A stretch of DNA of 6,717 nt, from positions 1 to 6,717 of the forward strand of contig JAJXXG010000424.1 of NCBI GenBank assembly GCA_021781255.1, given 5' to 3'. The notes under the pieces were generated by a model. That model saw only the letters and a program-made list of their open reading frames with translations, had not been told where the DNA came from and did not search any database. The stretch's first letter is position 1, and the number at the start of each line of letters is the position of its first letter. The DNA is from Acidobacteriota bacterium. Its GTDB lineage: Bacteria > Acidobacteriota > Terriglobia > Terriglobales > Acidobacteriaceae. The translations under genes were made by a program, and so were the position numbers. Positions 5,936-6,717 of this stretch are shown here, piece by piece.

Positions 5936-5962
5936 TTGGGCAAAAATACTGCGTGGTACACT
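5936..5962 (+). promoter_or_regulatory. Candidate extended -10 promoter for the VOC protein gene
   Basis: TGGTACACT (5954-5962) fits an extended -10 element (TG-n-TACACT, four of six matches to TATAAT). A poor -35 (TTGGGC, 5936-5941) sits 15 nt before the hexamer. The leader would be about 57 nt long. The match is modest, so this is only a suggestion. Confidence 0.25.
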
Positions 5963-6026
5963 GCTTTCGCGCAGGAACAGCAATGGGAAGGCGTCTTCGG
6001 CGCATGATCTTCGAGGGGAAATTCAG

Positions 6027-6717
6027 ATGAGAAACGTGCTGTCGAGCATGATGCTTCGGTGTGCCATTGCAGTTCTGTGCGCAATTCAGTTGGTTGGTGC
6101 CGCACCATTGTGTGCAGCACAAACAGCAGCACCAGTTCCTGATTTGGACGGAATCGCGCACGTGGCGATCCGCGTATCTGACCTTGAGAAATCGCGTGAC
6201 TTCTATGCAGCACTTGGTTTTGAGCAGGCCTTTGCACGGAGCAAGAACGGCATTCCAACTGAGGCGTTCCTCAAAGTGAACGATCGGCAGTTCATCGAAC
6301 TTTACCCCAGGGAGAATGCATCGCAGCAGGTGGGGTTCATGCACGTATGCTTTGAATCGAAGGATTTGAATGCTCTGCAGCGTGCGTACACGGCGCGAGG
6401 CCTGTCGCCAACGGATGTTCGTCGCGCAGGCGCTGGCAATCTTCTGTTCACGATGCGCGGGCCAGAGAACCAGAATTTGGAATACACGCAGTACATGCCG
6501 GGTTCCATGCACTCCAATGACCGGGGAAAGCATCTGGGTGCAAATCGCGTCTCAAGCAGCTTTGTCGGTGTCAGCATCGGCATGCGGAACACCACTGCGG
6601 CGCGTGCATTTTATCTGGATAAACTGGCGTTCCAAACAACGAACGCACCGCTCACGCGACATGGGGAAGCCGGCACATGGCTCGTTCTTCCCGGTGATCC
6701 CACTTCGCAGATTGAAA
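6027..6717 (+). CDS. Exported VOC (glyoxalase/dioxygenase-fold) protein, 3' truncated by the window
   Basis: The frame runs open from the ATG at 6027 to the window end (230 residues seen, no stop). GAGGGGA (6013-6019) lies 7 nt before the start. Residues 1-31 are a Sec-type signal peptide. Two VOC modules follow. The first (about 42-158) begins IAHVAIRVSDLEKSRDFY and keeps a full possible metal set: H45, E91 (FIELYP), H106 (GFMHVCFE) and E152 (NLEYTQY). The second starts near residue 178 (FVGVSIGMRNTTAARAFY), where the first ligand His is replaced by Gly182, so its metal site looks lost at that position. VOC enzymes include glyoxalases, extradiol dioxygenases and epimerases, usually cytoplasmic. 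An exported one next to a rhamnosidase-like gene is of unknown function; it might act on aromatic aglycones or sugar derivatives. It is divergent from the GH106-like gene over 131 nt, so shared control is possible. The fold is confident, the reaction unknown. Confidence 0.85.
   Translation, partial: MRNVLSSMMLRCAIAVLCAIQLVGAAPLCAAQTAAPVPDLDGIAHVAIRVSDLEKSRDFYAALGFEQAFARSKNGIPTEAFLKVNDRQFIELYPRENASQQVGFMHVCFESKDLNALQRAYTARGLSPTDVRRAGAGNLLFTMRGPENQNLEYTQYMPGSMHSNDRGKHLGANRVSSSFVGVSIGMRNTTAARAFYLDKLAFQTTNAPLTRHGEAGTWLVLPGDPTSQIE

Noticed and set aside
5679..6533. A 284-codon open frame on the minus strand
   Set aside because: It lies opposite the VOC gene and in another frame of the GH106-like gene, is rich in Arg, Cys and His with no family character, and has no ribosome-binding site. 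It is a shadow.
1..6717. CRISPR arrays, tRNA/rRNA genes, IS elements or defence genes
   Set aside because: No regularly spaced repeats, no cloverleaf-like sequence, and no transposase, nuclease or toxin motifs were seen on either strand.

Overview
The window looks like part of a plant-polysaccharide (pectin, rhamnogalacturonan) utilisation locus from a soil or plant-litter bacterium with moderately high GC. The combination of a Tat-exported GH28-type enzyme, a GH106-like alpha-L-rhamnosidase relative, a rhamnose mutarotase, an exported small cupin and an exported vicinal-oxygen-chelate (VOC) protein resembles Acidobacteriota (Terriglobales-like) accessory carbohydrate loci. This placement rests on protein style only. 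No rRNA, tRNA, mobile element, CRISPR array or phage gene is visible.

Layout. A 5'-truncated Gfo/Idh/MocA oxidoreductase (3-566, +) is followed by a 195-nt gap holding two inverted repeats. Next come a small Tat-signal cupin (762-1211, +), a 316-nt gap without a recognisable gene, an L-rhamnose mutarotase (rhaM, 1528-1845, +) and a Tat-exported GH28 right-handed beta-helix enzyme (1972-3618, +). A large GH106-like glycoside hydrolase (3634-5895, -) converges on the GH28 gene. The two stop codons are 15 nt apart and an 11-bp perfect hairpin spans the junction. A 131-nt divergent control region (5896-6026) separates the GH106-like gene from an exported VOC/glyoxalase-fold protein (6027 to the window end, +, 3'-truncated).

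How the genes fit together (inference from families). GH28 and GH106-like enzymes would act outside the cytoplasm on galacturonate- and rhamnose-containing chains. Released L-rhamnose would be taken up and its anomers interconverted by RhaM before entering the rhamnose pathway. The Gfo/Idh/MocA enzyme, cupin and VOC protein are plausible auxiliary sugar or aromatic-metabolite enzymes of unknown substrate.

The most interesting non-coding signals are the hairpin enclosing the GH106-like gene's Shine-Dalgarno sequence, TGTAAGCG half-sites upstream of both hydrolase genes, and the convergent hairpin that includes the last codons and stop of the GH106-like gene. I saw no clearly novel defence or mobile system. 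The unusual parts are enzyme subfamily features and control sequences.
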